Assembly: GCA_031272985.1 (NCBI GenBank)
Contig: JAISSU010000023.1
Span: 1 to 64,000 of the forward strand
Origin: Lachnospiraceae bacterium
GTDB taxonomy: Bacteria; Bacillota; Clostridia; Lachnospirales; Lachnospiraceae
Length of the DNA stretch: 64,000 nucleotides
Reading direction: 5' to 3'
The translations under genes were made by a program, and so were the position numbers. The first letter of the stretch is position 1; each line of letters starts with the position of its first letter. Positions 54,635 through 63,561 of this stretch are shown in pieces. The notes below the pieces were generated by a model. That model was not told the DNA's origin and searched no databases. It saw only the letters and a program-made list of their open reading frames with translations.

Positions 54635-54691
54635 GATTAACCTCATTTACATTTGACTTAACGATAGCGATATGGATTAGAAAAGTGCAGC

Positions 54692-54744
54692 AAGCCGGGC
54701 TATAACCAATTCAACATTAGAATTACTATTACAAGACCCGGCTT
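54692..54744 (-). terminator. Hairpin between binding-protein and permease genes
   Basis: An AAGCCGGG/CCCGGCTT stem with a long AT-rich loop, then GCTGCACTTTTC on the minus strand. It is in the usual place of the partial terminator that raises binding-protein output over the permease genes. Confidence 0.45.
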
Positions 54745-54783
54745 ACTTCGTCTTAAACTCCTCGTGGTAACGAGAAATTTATG

Positions 54784-56469
54784 TTACTCTTCAGTATAAG
54801 TACTGCCTCCGGGAGTGAAGCACTTCTTCATTGACAGGCATACGCCGGAAGTCCAGGACGGCACTACCACATAAGTCAAAGGATTAACCATGCTTTTGCA
54901 CAGAGCATTATCAATGAAGTAATCTCTCATGATTTCAAAGTTCTCGGGAGTTGCATTGGCCACCTGCTTATAAGTATTAATCATCTCCTGTGCCTCCGGA
55001 TCCATCCAGAAGTTTCCGCTGCCTTCCCAAGTTGTTTTATCTTTGGTCAGGAACCCGTTGATGGCATCGATCCAATAAGTATTGGTAGCATCCATCGTAA
55101 TATAAAGATCCCAAGCTGTTTTATCAGCGTAAGTTTCTTTTATTATCGCAGGATCAGTAACGCTGATTTTAGTCTTTATTCCGACCTGTTCCAATAACGC
55201 ATTAATCAACTGTGCAGCGTTTGTCAGTGTTGGGCTGTTATTGACCAGAATTATCAGCTCTTCCCCATTGTAAGAGGTCTCGGCCAGGTATTCCTTTGCT
55301 TTTTCAGGATCGTATGTATAGTAGTTATCTGTTTCATTATCCCAATCAGGATTGTATCCGACTGCCCAATTGGGGGCTAAGTCGTGATTTACTGAACCAT
55401 TTCCGCCATAGACCGACTCTAATATTGCTTCGTTACTGATGGCATAGAATATAGCTCTGCGCAAGTTCACATCACTGGTAAGCCTGCCCTCGTCGCAGTT
55501 TGGAATAAGGTCAAGTGAAAGGTCATCAGGAACACCAAACAGCCAGAAGTCCTCGCTCTCATCAAAGAAAGGCAGATCTTCATTTGTTATACCGACGCTG
55601 GCATCTATGCTGCCGTTTTTAAGGGCTATGGTACGTTGAGCGCTTTCGGGAATGACATAAAAGTTAATTACGTCTACATTTGCCATGTCGCGGGCGACTA
55701 ACTTGCTGGTGTCAGTTTGCCAGTAGTCATCACGTTTTTCATAAGTAGTAAGGTATCCGCTTGTATACTTTGTGAGCTTATACGGACCTGTCGGCACCGG
55801 GTCAGTATGCATGTCGTGTTCGCTATAGGCTTTTTCTGAGACAACATTCCATTTTGTGAGTTTGTCCATCTGTCCGATAGCAAGAGGCTGCTTAAAAGTG
55901 ATTCTGAAAGTATAATCACCGGTAGCCTCAAACTTATCAACGAATCCGGTGGTACCGATATGTGTTATCTCTTCTCCCATTTCCCAAGAGAAGACGACGT
56001 CTGAGGCCTTGATATTATTGCCGTCAGTATCGGTAATATAGTCGTACAGCTCACCATCCATGATGAGACCGTCGTCAGAGATGGTGTAATCCTTCATAAG
56101 GCAACCCACAACTTCACCTTTGATTACGTAAGCCAAAGGTTGATAGAAACCTACCAAGGTCTCCTTTGTTTGGGTGTTTGCAAACGGATCAAAGTCAGCC
56201 GGATCTTCAACAACAGCATAATTAATAACTGAACGCTGAACGGAAGTAACGGTATCAGCTATCGCTGCTCCGCTGACCTCAGAGCCGATAACCTTTTGTT
56301 TGGTGGCTACATTCTCTTCATCTACATTCTCGTCAATTTCTTCGGTATCTTCTGTCTGTACATCGGTTTCTTCGGTGCCGGACTTTTCTTTCGTACCGCA
56401 AGAAGCGAACAGTGCAATAATCATGCACATCACAAGACATAGTGATATGATTTTCCTAAAATTTTTCAC
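54784..56469 (-). CDS. Lipoprotein solute-binding protein of the Dpp/Opp-type importer
   Basis: A 561-residue family 5 (SBP_bac_5) extracellular binding protein. The lipoprotein signal ends LFASC (Cys near residue 24), followed by an acidic linker rich in Glu, Asp and Thr. The body carries the class signature region (YAVVEDPADFDPFANTQTKETLVGFYQP) and LRRAIFYAISNEAILESVYGG. These proteins capture peptides, but cluster members also bind opines, nickel chelates, sugars and aromatic conjugates. The start is GTG with GGAGGT upstream. It is the first gene of the importer operon, divergent from two LysR genes. Confidence 0.88.
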   Translation of the reverse strand: MKNFRKIISLCLVMCMIIALFASCGTKEKSGTEETDVQTEDTEEIDENVDEENVATKQKVIGSEVSGAAIADTVTSVQRSVINYAVVEDPADFDPFANTQTKETLVGFYQPLAYVIKGEVVGCLMKDYTISDDGLIMDGELYDYITDTDGNNIKASDVVFSWEMGEEITHIGTTGFVDKFEATGDYTFRITFKQPLAIGQMDKLTKWNVVSEKAYSEHDMHTDPVPTGPYKLTKYTSGYLTTYEKRDDYWQTDTSKLVARDMANVDVINFYVIPESAQRTIALKNGSIDASVGITNEDLPFFDESEDFWLFGVPDDLSLDLIPNCDEGRLTSDVNLRRAIFYAISNEAILESVYGGNGSVNHDLAPNWAVGYNPDWDNETDNYYTYDPEKAKEYLAETSYNGEELIILVNNSPTLTNAAQLINALLEQVGIKTKISVTDPAIIKETYADKTAWDLYITMDATNTYWIDAINGFLTKDKTTWEGSGNFWMDPEAQEMINTYKQVANATPENFEIMRDYFIDNALCKSMVNPLTYVVVPSWTSGVCLSMKKCFTPGGSTYTEE

Positions 56470-56595
56470 AACTTACCTCCTTATTTGACCTTCCTATTTG
56501 TTACAATTTCATGATAGGCTTAAAATAAGCCTTGCGCAAATGCATTAATTCGACTAATTATTTCCCGTTTCGCCATAATTAATTGTAAAAATTGT

Positions 56596-56624
56596 TTGTA
56601 CGGGTATTTTGTAATTGTTATAAT
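56596..56624 (+). promoter_or_regulatory. Promoter for the LysR pair
   Basis: TTGTAC, 17 bp, TATAAT on the plus strand, 45 bp before the TTG start of the first LysR gene. It lies in the 199-bp divergent region shared with the importer operon, where LysR binding sites would be expected. Confidence 0.65.
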
Positions 56625-56668
56625 AATACTCGGATATCGGCTATGTAAGTTTAACTTAGGAGAAAACC

Positions 56669-57559
56669 TTGATAAATTACTTAAGCTTAGGTGAATTTCT
56701 TACAGTTTCAAAAATCCTGGAAAATGGTTACGGTAGTTTTGTTCAGGCGGCGGATGAACTTAATATAGACCCATCTACTCTCACGAAGCATTTAAAGAGC
56801 TTAGAATCAGCGTTAGGTGCACCACTGTTTGACAGGACGACCAGACGCGTTTCCTTAAATGACTTTGGTCACTTTTTTCTGCCCTTGGCAATAGAACTGT
56901 ATAATAACTACGAGGAGAGCTTGAACTTAGTGAATAGCTTTATTCTTAATCAACCTCCGATTCTAAAGTTTGGTACGGTTATACCACTAATTGCCGGCGG
57001 TCCGTATATGAACGCAATGAATGAATGCGTCGAAAAACATCCCGGGTGCAATATACAGTTTTGCGAAGGAGCATGTTGGTCATTAAAAGATATGCTCAGG
57101 GCTAAAAGTCTTGAATTCATCTTAGCTTACAAAGAAAAGAGCGACCATCATGAATTTTATTCGCACACTTTGGACGACGACCGTTTAGTCGCCATTGTCG
57201 AACATAATCATCGTTTCTACAACGAGAACTGTATATTGATTGACATGTTAAAAGGTGAAAATATCGTCGCCGGACTAGTCAGTTCTTTTGTGGGAAATCT
57301 CATAAATCATGCTTGCCAAACGGCAGGTTTCGACCCGCAGATACGTTATTCGGACAATTCCAACATCAATTTGGCAAACATAGTCAATCATGGCGGAGGA
57401 ATCGGGCTTATGATGGAGTCTTCAGCGCGTTATTTTTGCAATGCGAATATGAGAGTCATACCGATTGAACCGGCGATTACACTTCAACTATGTTATCTAT
57501 ACCTAAAGGAACATAAACCTTCGCCTTTAGCGGCTTCATTTTTGGCCGCTTTACAATAA
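56669..57559 (+). CDS. LysR-type transcriptional regulator 1
   Basis: A 296-residue LysR regulator. The N-terminal winged helix contains GSFVQAADELNIDPSTLTKHLKSLESALGAPLFDRTTRRVSLNDFG, the standard HTH and wing. The effector domain follows, with no membrane segments. It starts with TTG, preceded by AGGAG at eight bases. The DNA-binding helix pattern is unusual in having an insertion-like ILENGYGSF before the HTH. It is divergent from the importer/ene-reductase operon and probably controls it. A second LysR gene follows 9 bp later. Confidence 0.88.
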   Translation: MINYLSLGEFLTVSKILENGYGSFVQAADELNIDPSTLTKHLKSLESALGAPLFDRTTRRVSLNDFGHFFLPLAIELYNNYEESLNLVNSFILNQPPILKFGTVIPLIAGGPYMNAMNECVEKHPGCNIQFCEGACWSLKDMLRAKSLEFILAYKEKSDHHEFYSHTLDDDRLVAIVEHNHRFYNENCILIDMLKGENIVAGLVSSFVGNLINHACQTAGFDPQIRYSDNSNINLANIVNHGGGIGLMMESSARYFCNANMRVIPIEPAITLQLCYLYLKEHKPSPLAASFLAALQ

Positions 57560-57568
57560 GGAGAAACC

Positions 57569-58444
57569 ATGACGATAGATTATTACTACGAGTTTCTGAC
57601 ACTGGCCGAAACACAAAACTTCATAACAACAGCTGAGCGCTGTTATATATCGGTTGACACACTGCAAAGACACATGCGTTCCTTGGAATATCAGTTCGGT
57701 ACGATTCTATTCCAACAAAAGGGCAATAAAGCTTCATTATCCGAGGCAGGTAAAGCTCTCGTGCCTTATGCTCAGACCATTGTCAACGCACAAGAAAGTT
57801 ACCATCAATCCATAAAACCGGTCAAGCAGACTGCAAAGCACAGGTACAAAGTAGCAACTACCGTGCCCCTTTCCTTTTATGGTATGACCGATGTCATTCA
57901 ATCCTTTCAACGCGAGCATGATATCAGCGGTATTGACATCCATTTAGATTCTCCGCAAAAAGTCATAGCGGATCTGCTTGAGGAAAAGTATGATTTTGCC
58001 GTTGTCTGGCATTTGGATGAATTACCATACCGTCTGACTGCAATACCGCTAAAGAAAATCTCCGCCGCAGTATTAATGCCTTCCTCTCATTATCTTGCAG
58101 CAAAAGAGTCCGTTCCGGTTTCAGATTTGGAGGGGGAAGGTTTGTTATTATTGGAAAATTACTTGAATTTTTACAATCACGTTATTCATTTGTGCCGCGA
58201 ATCGGGCTTCACCCCTATAATTCGCGCCACTGCTACTCATGGACGAAGCATTGAAGAACTGGTATTAGGTAAAGTGGGTCTGGGTCTATTGCCGATTGAC
58301 ACCGTTACTAATTTCCCCTCCGATATAGTTTCCAGACCTGTCAGCCCCGCATTCGAAGCGGTTCTGGATATAGTATACAAAGCCCCAGAATATAGCAAGA
58401 AATCCGGTGCGCTGATGAAATATCTAAAAAAGACTTTCTCCTGA
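57569..58444 (+). CDS. LysR-type transcriptional regulator 2
   Basis: A 291-residue LysR-like regulator with the HTH TTAERCYISVDTLQRHMRSLEYQFGTILFQQKGNKASLSEAG and a periplasmic-binding-like effector domain (YKVATTVPLSFYGMTDVIQSFQ). It is co-transcribed with LysR 1 (the ATG is 9 bp after its stop, with AAGGAG between). The two proteins are clearly different in sequence, so this is not a recent duplication. The stop lies 2 bp from the convergent esterase gene's stop. Confidence 0.87.
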   Translation: MTIDYYYEFLTLAETQNFITTAERCYISVDTLQRHMRSLEYQFGTILFQQKGNKASLSEAGKALVPYAQTIVNAQESYHQSIKPVKQTAKHRYKVATTVPLSFYGMTDVIQSFQREHDISGIDIHLDSPQKVIADLLEEKYDFAVVWHLDELPYRLTAIPLKKISAAVLMPSSHYLAAKESVPVSDLEGEGLLLLENYLNFYNHVIHLCRESGFTPIIRATATHGRSIEELVLGKVGLGLLPIDTVTNFPSDIVSRPVSPAFEAVLDIVYKAPEYSKKSGALMKYLKKTFS

Positions 58445-58446
58445 TA

Positions 58447-59667
58447 TTAATCCTTAAACAAAACTTGTGCAAAAGCACTGAAGCCCTTAGCAAAGGTATC
58501 CCACATATGCTTTCCGCCGGGAAAAACTATTCTCTTATAACAAGGCAGTTTATCCAAGCCATTTTCGCTTAAGAAAGCCTCGTCCTCAAAGAGAGTGGGG
58601 TTTCCGGGTTCGTTAGGCAATTCCTTGCTGCCTATGTATTCAATCTCTCCGTGACTGCGGAATATAAGTTTGTATTGTTTGCCCACCTCTTTAGCATTTC
58701 CCTTCATCCAATCCAAGAAGTGATTGTCTTCAAGCTTTGGCCAGGTATCTACACATCGAAAACCGCTTGATATCATACCGACATTGGCAAATTTATCAGG
58801 CCAAGTAAATGCCAATTGACTGGAGAGCATTCCTCCCCATGAAGCCCCTGCCGTTGCGCGATTCCATTTATCGCTAAGACACCGATATTCGCTTTCTATA
58901 AAGGGTATGCAGTCTTCAAAGAGCATTCTAAAATATCCGTCCATACCAAAGAGACCGTCCTCGGGCAGTTGCGGACCGCACTCATTGGAAACAATAATAA
59001 ATGGAACCGCCTTTCCTTCAGCGATCAGATTATCCATAATCAGCGGAACCTTACCCTGAAAAGCCCAAGCAGTATCCGTGTTTTTCGCACCCGGATGATG
59101 CAGATAGAGAACAGGGTATGATTTATCGGGACTGGTATTATATTCCGAAGGTGTATAGACCGTGCACCGATGCCATGAATTAGTAACCTTTGACCGGAAT
59201 AAACGAAAGGCAAGAGCACCTCTTGGAACATTGCGATCCATCAGGTAGTCGTCGAAATCAAGAAAGGGGACTTCTATATAGTTAGTCGGTCCGCGAAAAC
59301 CTTGCATTACAGGGGTGCGCGAGGAGACCACATTTATCCCATCGGCTATAAGTTCAAATTGGCGAAAGCCATGCCAAGTGGGATTTTGCGCGTCGTAGGA
59401 TAAAACGCCGCTGAAATAACCTTCGCCGTCTTTTTCCAGCTCAAATTTCATGCTTTGCCTCCCGGCTCGCATTGAAACTTCGAGCTTATTTACCTTCGGA
59501 TAATAAAAACGAAAACGAACATCACCGTTTTCTTCTAAATATGCACCCGTGTCGGCGGTTACAGGCTCAAGCATTGTCCCTCCGATTTGCTCTAATCCTA
59601 AAGGTCCAAAGCGTTCCGGTGTATAGTAATAAGAATAGTCGCCAATATACTTTGAAAAATCACCCAT
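58447..59667 (-). CDS. Esterase D/Fes-like hydrolase with N-terminal Ig/CBM48-like domain
   Basis: A 406-residue alpha/beta-hydrolase. An N-terminal beta-sandwich (about 30-130, VRFRFYYPKVNKLEVSMRAG...GEGYFSGVLS) resembles the domain in enterochelin esterases and feruloyl esterases. The catalytic domain has the nucleophile Ser in TAGASWGGMLSSQLA near residue 275 and a His near the end (FPGGKHMWDTFAKG). No signal peptide is visible, so it is intracellular. It would cleave an ester of an imported compound. It follows the tannase-like gene with a 130-bp gap. GGGAGG precedes the ATG. Confidence 0.82.
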   Translation of the reverse strand: MGDFSKYIGDYSYYYTPERFGPLGLEQIGGTMLEPVTADTGAYLEENGDVRFRFYYPKVNKLEVSMRAGRQSMKFELEKDGEGYFSGVLSYDAQNPTWHGFRQFELIADGINVVSSRTPVMQGFRGPTNYIEVPFLDFDDYLMDRNVPRGALAFRLFRSKVTNSWHRCTVYTPSEYNTSPDKSYPVLYLHHPGAKNTDTAWAFQGKVPLIMDNLIAEGKAVPFIIVSNECGPQLPEDGLFGMDGYFRMLFEDCIPFIESEYRCLSDKWNRATAGASWGGMLSSQLAFTWPDKFANVGMISSGFRCVDTWPKLEDNHFLDWMKGNAKEVGKQYKLIFRSHGEIEYIGSKELPNEPGNPTLFEDEAFLSENGLDKLPCYKRIVFPGGKHMWDTFAKGFSAFAQVLFKD

Positions 59668-59797
59668 AATATACCTCCCAAAAAGAGTTTTTTTCTCTGA
59701 TTATTCTATCGGTACTTCTTCATGATATCGTCAATATTACCTGTAAATCCAAGGCATAATAACGGATTATTATTTTCGTTTTTGCCGTAATCCAAAA

Positions 59798-61525
59798 TCA
59801 AAGAATGTCGGCAAGCCACGAAAAAGCCTCCTGCACATCATAGTTTCCCGCGTGTCCGTTTAGCCAGGTGAATTTAAAATTTATGTCCTTAACCTGAGGT
59901 TGCGATTTTATCATGTAATAAAGTTCAACTTCTATGGCAAAAGCCGTATCTCGATCGCGGATGCCATGTCTTACATACCAATATGGTGCCGTTTTTACCG
60001 AGCCGGAACTAAGATAAGGTATCGGCGAAGTGAGCTTTAGCTGCGCTTTAAGTTCCTTGCCATCGGTCGTCTCAAGATACTCGTCAAACGACATTCCCGT
60101 GTCCTCTTTGCCTATTCCGTCGCCTTTTGACGCATTGTGATCCCACGACCATGCCGTGAAGTTTGAGTAAATCTGAGAAGGCGTTCCGAAAAGGTTACTT
60201 TCCCCGCCTTGTGATACATCACCCTGATCGAATGACGGCACGGGCTTAAGCGCTTGAATGGAAGCCACAAAGTCGAGGTACTTCTCATAGTCAACGCACT
60301 CAACGGATTTACGATCAGCGGATAATTTAAGCCATTCGTTTTTAATAGCTAAATTATATGGTGGGGGGTCATCGGAAAGTTCGCCGGGTTTTTTAGGGCC
60401 GCCGGGACCTCTCTTAATAGTGAGAATAAAATCTTCACCTAAGTCAGGCACGCAAGGATGTGCGCTCCCCGATACCAGAACGCGGTTTATTTCAGCAGTG
60501 ACCAGTTCAATAATCACTTCAGGAAGATTATCGGCAGTCAATGGCGTGCCATCTTCTCGTTTTAAGTCCAGGGAGTCAAAATATCTTATATAAGCTTCGC
60601 TAAGTCTATCGGAAGCTTCTTTTTGCTGCGGTGATAATATTAATGAATCATAGTATTTGTGCTTGTCAGGCGGTTGTGAATCCGGTGGTCCTTGCGGCGG
60701 TGGTTCGGGAAGAAATTGATAGTCGCCATTTAAAGAAGCATAATAGTCGGATTTAATCAGACGAGTGGCTGCGTACTGCCATTCATAAGCGGCATCGGCA
60801 TTTGCGAGATCGGTGATGGGACAATAGGCGATAGTGGCAAATACGTCGTCGCGTAAAGAACTTGTACCATCCGCCGAAATACCTGCTGCTCCCACTTCTG
60901 AGAGATATGGATAGTAGTCAGGGCTGTTTCCGGAACTTGCGATGGCTACCGATAATGCGCCACCTCCGGATATTCCAGTGATTACAATGCGATCCGTCGA
61001 TCCGGGAATCAGATCACTATTAAGGCGAAGGTACCTGATAGCTGCTTTTGCGTCAACTACCGCTGCGGGTGCCTTCCCCAAAAATGAGCCGTCCTCGGCG
61101 ATGATACCGCGGCTTCGTGTACCGGCATCTACGAGCACATAGCCTGCTTTTAGAGCAGCTCCTACCAAATCATCGTTACTATTTCCGCTATACCGGATAC
61201 CTTCATCAACGCTGTCTTCTACGACACTGGCTTTCCATCCCCCGTTATGAACCATGAAAATAATCGGCGCATTCATGTTACGATCAGCATACTCAGACAA
61301 GTAGATATTCATTGTCTGATAGACATATGGGTTTGCGTTTCTCTGTGGCTTTCCACCTTTTCCTATCTGTTCGAGTCTAAAACGCACCGGATTTGCTACG
61401 TATATAACACTGTACTTTTTTACCTGTATGATATTATTATCCAGTGAAATTTTCAGTGTCTCATATTTTGCGGGATCAAATCTTAAATTAACCTCACTTG
61501 CAAGTGAGATAGTGTTTTGTGTCAT
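59798..61525 (-). CDS. Tannase-family (subtype B) esterase
   Basis: A 575-residue alpha/beta-hydrolase strongly resembling bacterial subtype B tannases such as Lactiplantibacillus plantarum tannase. Shared blocks include KAAIRYLRLNSDLIPG, the nucleophile motif TGISGGGAL (Ser186), FATIAYCPITDL, AYEWQY, VPSFDQ, NLFG, YVRHGIRDRDTAFA (Asp526) and NGHAGNYD (His558), i.e. the Ser-Asp-His triad in the expected order. Tannases hydrolyse galloyl esters and depsides. The mid-region is longer (proline-rich PEPPPQGPPDSQPPD near 273-287). There is no signal peptide, so it acts inside the cell. GGAGG precedes the ATG. Its actual substrate need not be gallate. Confidence 0.8.
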   Translation of the reverse strand: MTQNTISLASEVNLRFDPAKYETLKISLDNNIIQVKKYSVIYVANPVRFRLEQIGKGGKPQRNANPYVYQTMNIYLSEYADRNMNAPIIFMVHNGGWKASVVEDSVDEGIRYSGNSNDDLVGAALKAGYVLVDAGTRSRGIIAEDGSFLGKAPAAVVDAKAAIRYLRLNSDLIPGSTDRIVITGISGGGALSVAIASSGNSPDYYPYLSEVGAAGISADGTSSLRDDVFATIAYCPITDLANADAAYEWQYAATRLIKSDYYASLNGDYQFLPEPPPQGPPDSQPPDKHKYYDSLILSPQQKEASDRLSEAYIRYFDSLDLKREDGTPLTADNLPEVIIELVTAEINRVLVSGSAHPCVPDLGEDFILTIKRGPGGPKKPGELSDDPPPYNLAIKNEWLKLSADRKSVECVDYEKYLDFVASIQALKPVPSFDQGDVSQGGESNLFGTPSQIYSNFTAWSWDHNASKGDGIGKEDTGMSFDEYLETTDGKELKAQLKLTSPIPYLSSGSVKTAPYWYVRHGIRDRDTAFAIEVELYYMIKSQPQVKDINFKFTWLNGHAGNYDVQEAFSWLADIL

Positions 61526-61558
61526 GAGTTTTTATCCTCCGATTGTGAATTAAACAGA

Positions 61559-62494
61559 TTACTTATTTGCCAAATATTGTTTGGCTGTTTTAATAAAGCA
61601 TTGATCTGCCTTACTTAGGCGTTTTCCCTTACGATGCGACAATGCAATTACGACAGGATCCAGATTTGTATTAATGGGAAAGAGTCGGACGCGGCTCGGT
61701 TCGCCTATATCACTCTTGAAACGCCTGCGGCAATATTCTCTCGTAGCTACCAATGCCCCCGAACCCAATATACACATATTGTAATTCAGTTCACCATTGT
61801 CTGACACAAAGGCCACCTTTGGCTCGAAACCCGCATCTTCAAAGATCATTTTCTGTCCAAGTACTACTTGTTCCAATTTATTGCGTAATAGCACAAAGGG
61901 CATATCGCGCAACAAACCAAGATCCCTTTTTTCAAGAAGCTCGGCCTCTATGCGAGGCCATTCATCGCCGTAAACGCGTTCGGCCAACTCTGTGACAAAG
62001 GCTACCACGTATGAATCTTTATCAAAAACCGTTATATGCTCAAGATCAGTTGCCAAAGGAAGGACACTGAAAAAGAGGTCAAAATCAGCGGAGTACTTTG
62101 CCGCGTCTATTGGATTTATTCGTATAATCTTAACTTCAAGATTAGGATATTGTGTAAAAAACTCTGCCAATAGTCCCGGCAAAAATGGTGGTGTCTCAGT
62201 AGAAGGGATGGCAAGAGTTATCTTTGATTTGTCAATTTGCGCGATTTGAGCTATTTCATCAAGCATTTCATTGTAGGACACAAGCAATTGTGTCGCAGTC
62301 CGTGCAAACACCTTACCGGCCAATGTAAGCGAGGTCGGCCGACTGCGAATCACCAAACGCACACCGAGTTCTTCCTCCATCTTATGAAGCTGCTCTGACA
62401 GTGACTGCTGGGACACATGCAGACGATCGGCGGCCTTTGAAATATTACCTTCTTCAGCAATAGTCAGGAAATATTTGAGATTATTAAAATTCAC
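61559..62494 (-). CDS. LysR-type transcriptional regulator 3
   Basis: A 311-residue LysR regulator of the CynR/CysB-like type. The HTH is NISKAADRLHVSQQSLSEQLHKMEEELGVRLVIRS. The effector domain begins KITLAIPSTETPPFLPGLLAEFFTQYP. The start is GTG with GAGGAAAC upstream. It is embedded between the hydrolase genes (tannase-like downstream, PhlG-like upstream) in the same direction, so it probably regulates this hydrolase group. Confidence 0.9.
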   Translation of the reverse strand: MNFNNLKYFLTIAEEGNISKAADRLHVSQQSLSEQLHKMEEELGVRLVIRSRPTSLTLAGKVFARTATQLLVSYNEMLDEIAQIAQIDKSKITLAIPSTETPPFLPGLLAEFFTQYPNLEVKIIRINPIDAAKYSADFDLFFSVLPLATDLEHITVFDKDSYVVAFVTELAERVYGDEWPRIEAELLEKRDLGLLRDMPFVLLRNKLEQVVLGQKMIFEDAGFEPKVAFVSDNGELNYNMCILGSGALVATREYCRRRFKSDIGEPSRVRLFPINTNLDPVVIALSHRKGKRLSKADQCFIKTAKQYLANK

Positions 62495-62513
62495 CGTTGT
62501 TTCCTCACAATGT

Positions 62514-62618
62514 TCACGTATTCTCTTTTGCCGGCTTCATCTTCTCATATTTCGCAAAAATTCTCAAGTGACGCGGGGGCAGTTTTTCGAGTCGGAAAAC
62601 CAAACTGTTAATCCGCAT
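62514..62618 (-). CDS. Possible 34-codon small ORF
   Basis: The ATG at 62618 overlaps the 3' end of the PhlG-like gene in another frame, and the frame runs to a TGA at 62514. The peptide is basic (MRINSLVFRLEKLPP, then RHLRIFAKYEKMKPAKENT). It looks protein-like, but no ribosome-binding site is visible and no family was recognised. It may be a real small gene, or the tail of a decayed gene between the PhlG-like and LysR genes. Confidence 0.25.
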   Translation of the reverse strand: MRINSLVFRLEKLPPRHLRIFAKYEKMKPAKENT

Positions 62619-63447
62619 CTATAGGCTGATCATGGTATTCATCGTACAACTCATTAAGGAAATCAAACAAGTGAATCCACTCTATTAAGGTATGGTACCC
62701 AACCTTCCTTAGGTAGGCTTCGTCACATTTAGTTCTGGGATCCCTTTGGGCTTTGCCGTCCGGTCCGGGGCGATATCCTATCCACTCTACAGAGCGCCTT
62801 TCAAAACCGCCATCGAGATTCGGGCGTATCTGTCCAAGCGTCAAATGTGAACCGGGCTCGTCGAATGACTCCCAGTCAGAGAGTTCATTTACATTCGCGC
62901 CGGAAGCCTTTATTTGCTCAATTTTCTCATTAGTTAGTCCATAATTTCTCAAATTGAATTTATGGCGGATAGTGTTATATTTCCTGTCTCCCTCACCCAT
63001 GTCCAGACTCTCTGTTGTGAAAATCCCCTCTGAAGGATCTTTCCAATTAACAAAGTAATGATCCCAATGATCAGCAGGGTTCCAAATCTTATACCTAAGA
63101 TTTCCACGCCCGTACTTTGCGCTCTTAGGATAAACATTTAACCAGTTAAGATACCAGAACAGTTTCTTGGGTTCGATAGATTCAGGGATCTTTGTGTAGG
63201 TACATATGTAACCGGAACCATCAGGGAACATGCAATAGCCGTTTTCCACCGCCTCATACTCACCGCAGGGCTTCAACCAATCAACAAAGCGATCCGCAGG
63301 CACAGCCAATGTGTAATCCATAGGCTTTCCCAGAACTATGCTTTTAAGTTCTTCATCCAAGTCTCTCATAGGATAATCATAATAATATTTCGACAAAGGC
63401 ATTGCCTTTTCTTCAGGAAAAAGCTCAGGTAAGGTATTATAAGCCAT
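62608..63447 (-). CDS. DAPG/phloretin-hydrolase-like C-C hydrolase (PhlG family)
   Basis: A 279-residue protein matching the PhlG family in length and motif. PhlG cleaves the C-C bond of 2,4-diacetylphloroglucinol, and Eubacterium ramulus phloretin hydrolase is a homologue. The PhlG zinc pair H-x3-E is present as YHTLIEW (His252, Glu256). Other likely metal ligands are the histidines of NPADHWDHYF (127, 130) and a glutamate near 146-152. HLTLGQIRPN and SVEWIGYRPGPDGK are further conserved-looking blocks. AGGAGG precedes the ATG. The context with tannase- and ene-reductase-like genes fits aromatic polyketide or polyphenol breakdown. Identification is by eye. Confidence 0.7.
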   Translation of the reverse strand: MAYNTLPELFPEEKAMPLSKYYYDYPMRDLDEELKSIVLGKPMDYTLAVPADRFVDWLKPCGEYEAVENGYCMFPDGSGYICTYTKIPESIEPKKLFWYLNWLNVYPKSAKYGRGNLRYKIWNPADHWDHYFVNWKDPSEGIFTTESLDMGEGDRKYNTIRHKFNLRNYGLTNEKIEQIKASGANVNELSDWESFDEPGSHLTLGQIRPNLDGGFERRSVEWIGYRPGPDGKAQRDPRTKCDEAYLRKVGYHTLIEWIHLFDFLNELYDEYHDQPIDAD

Positions 63448-63561
63448 TTCAAGTCCTCCTTATTATTCTGAGCCGTAGGACACCCCCCGACACTCATTGC
63501 TCTATTTGATTAATTCTACCCTTAAACCAAATTAATTTCTAACATTTTTTCTATTGGTATG

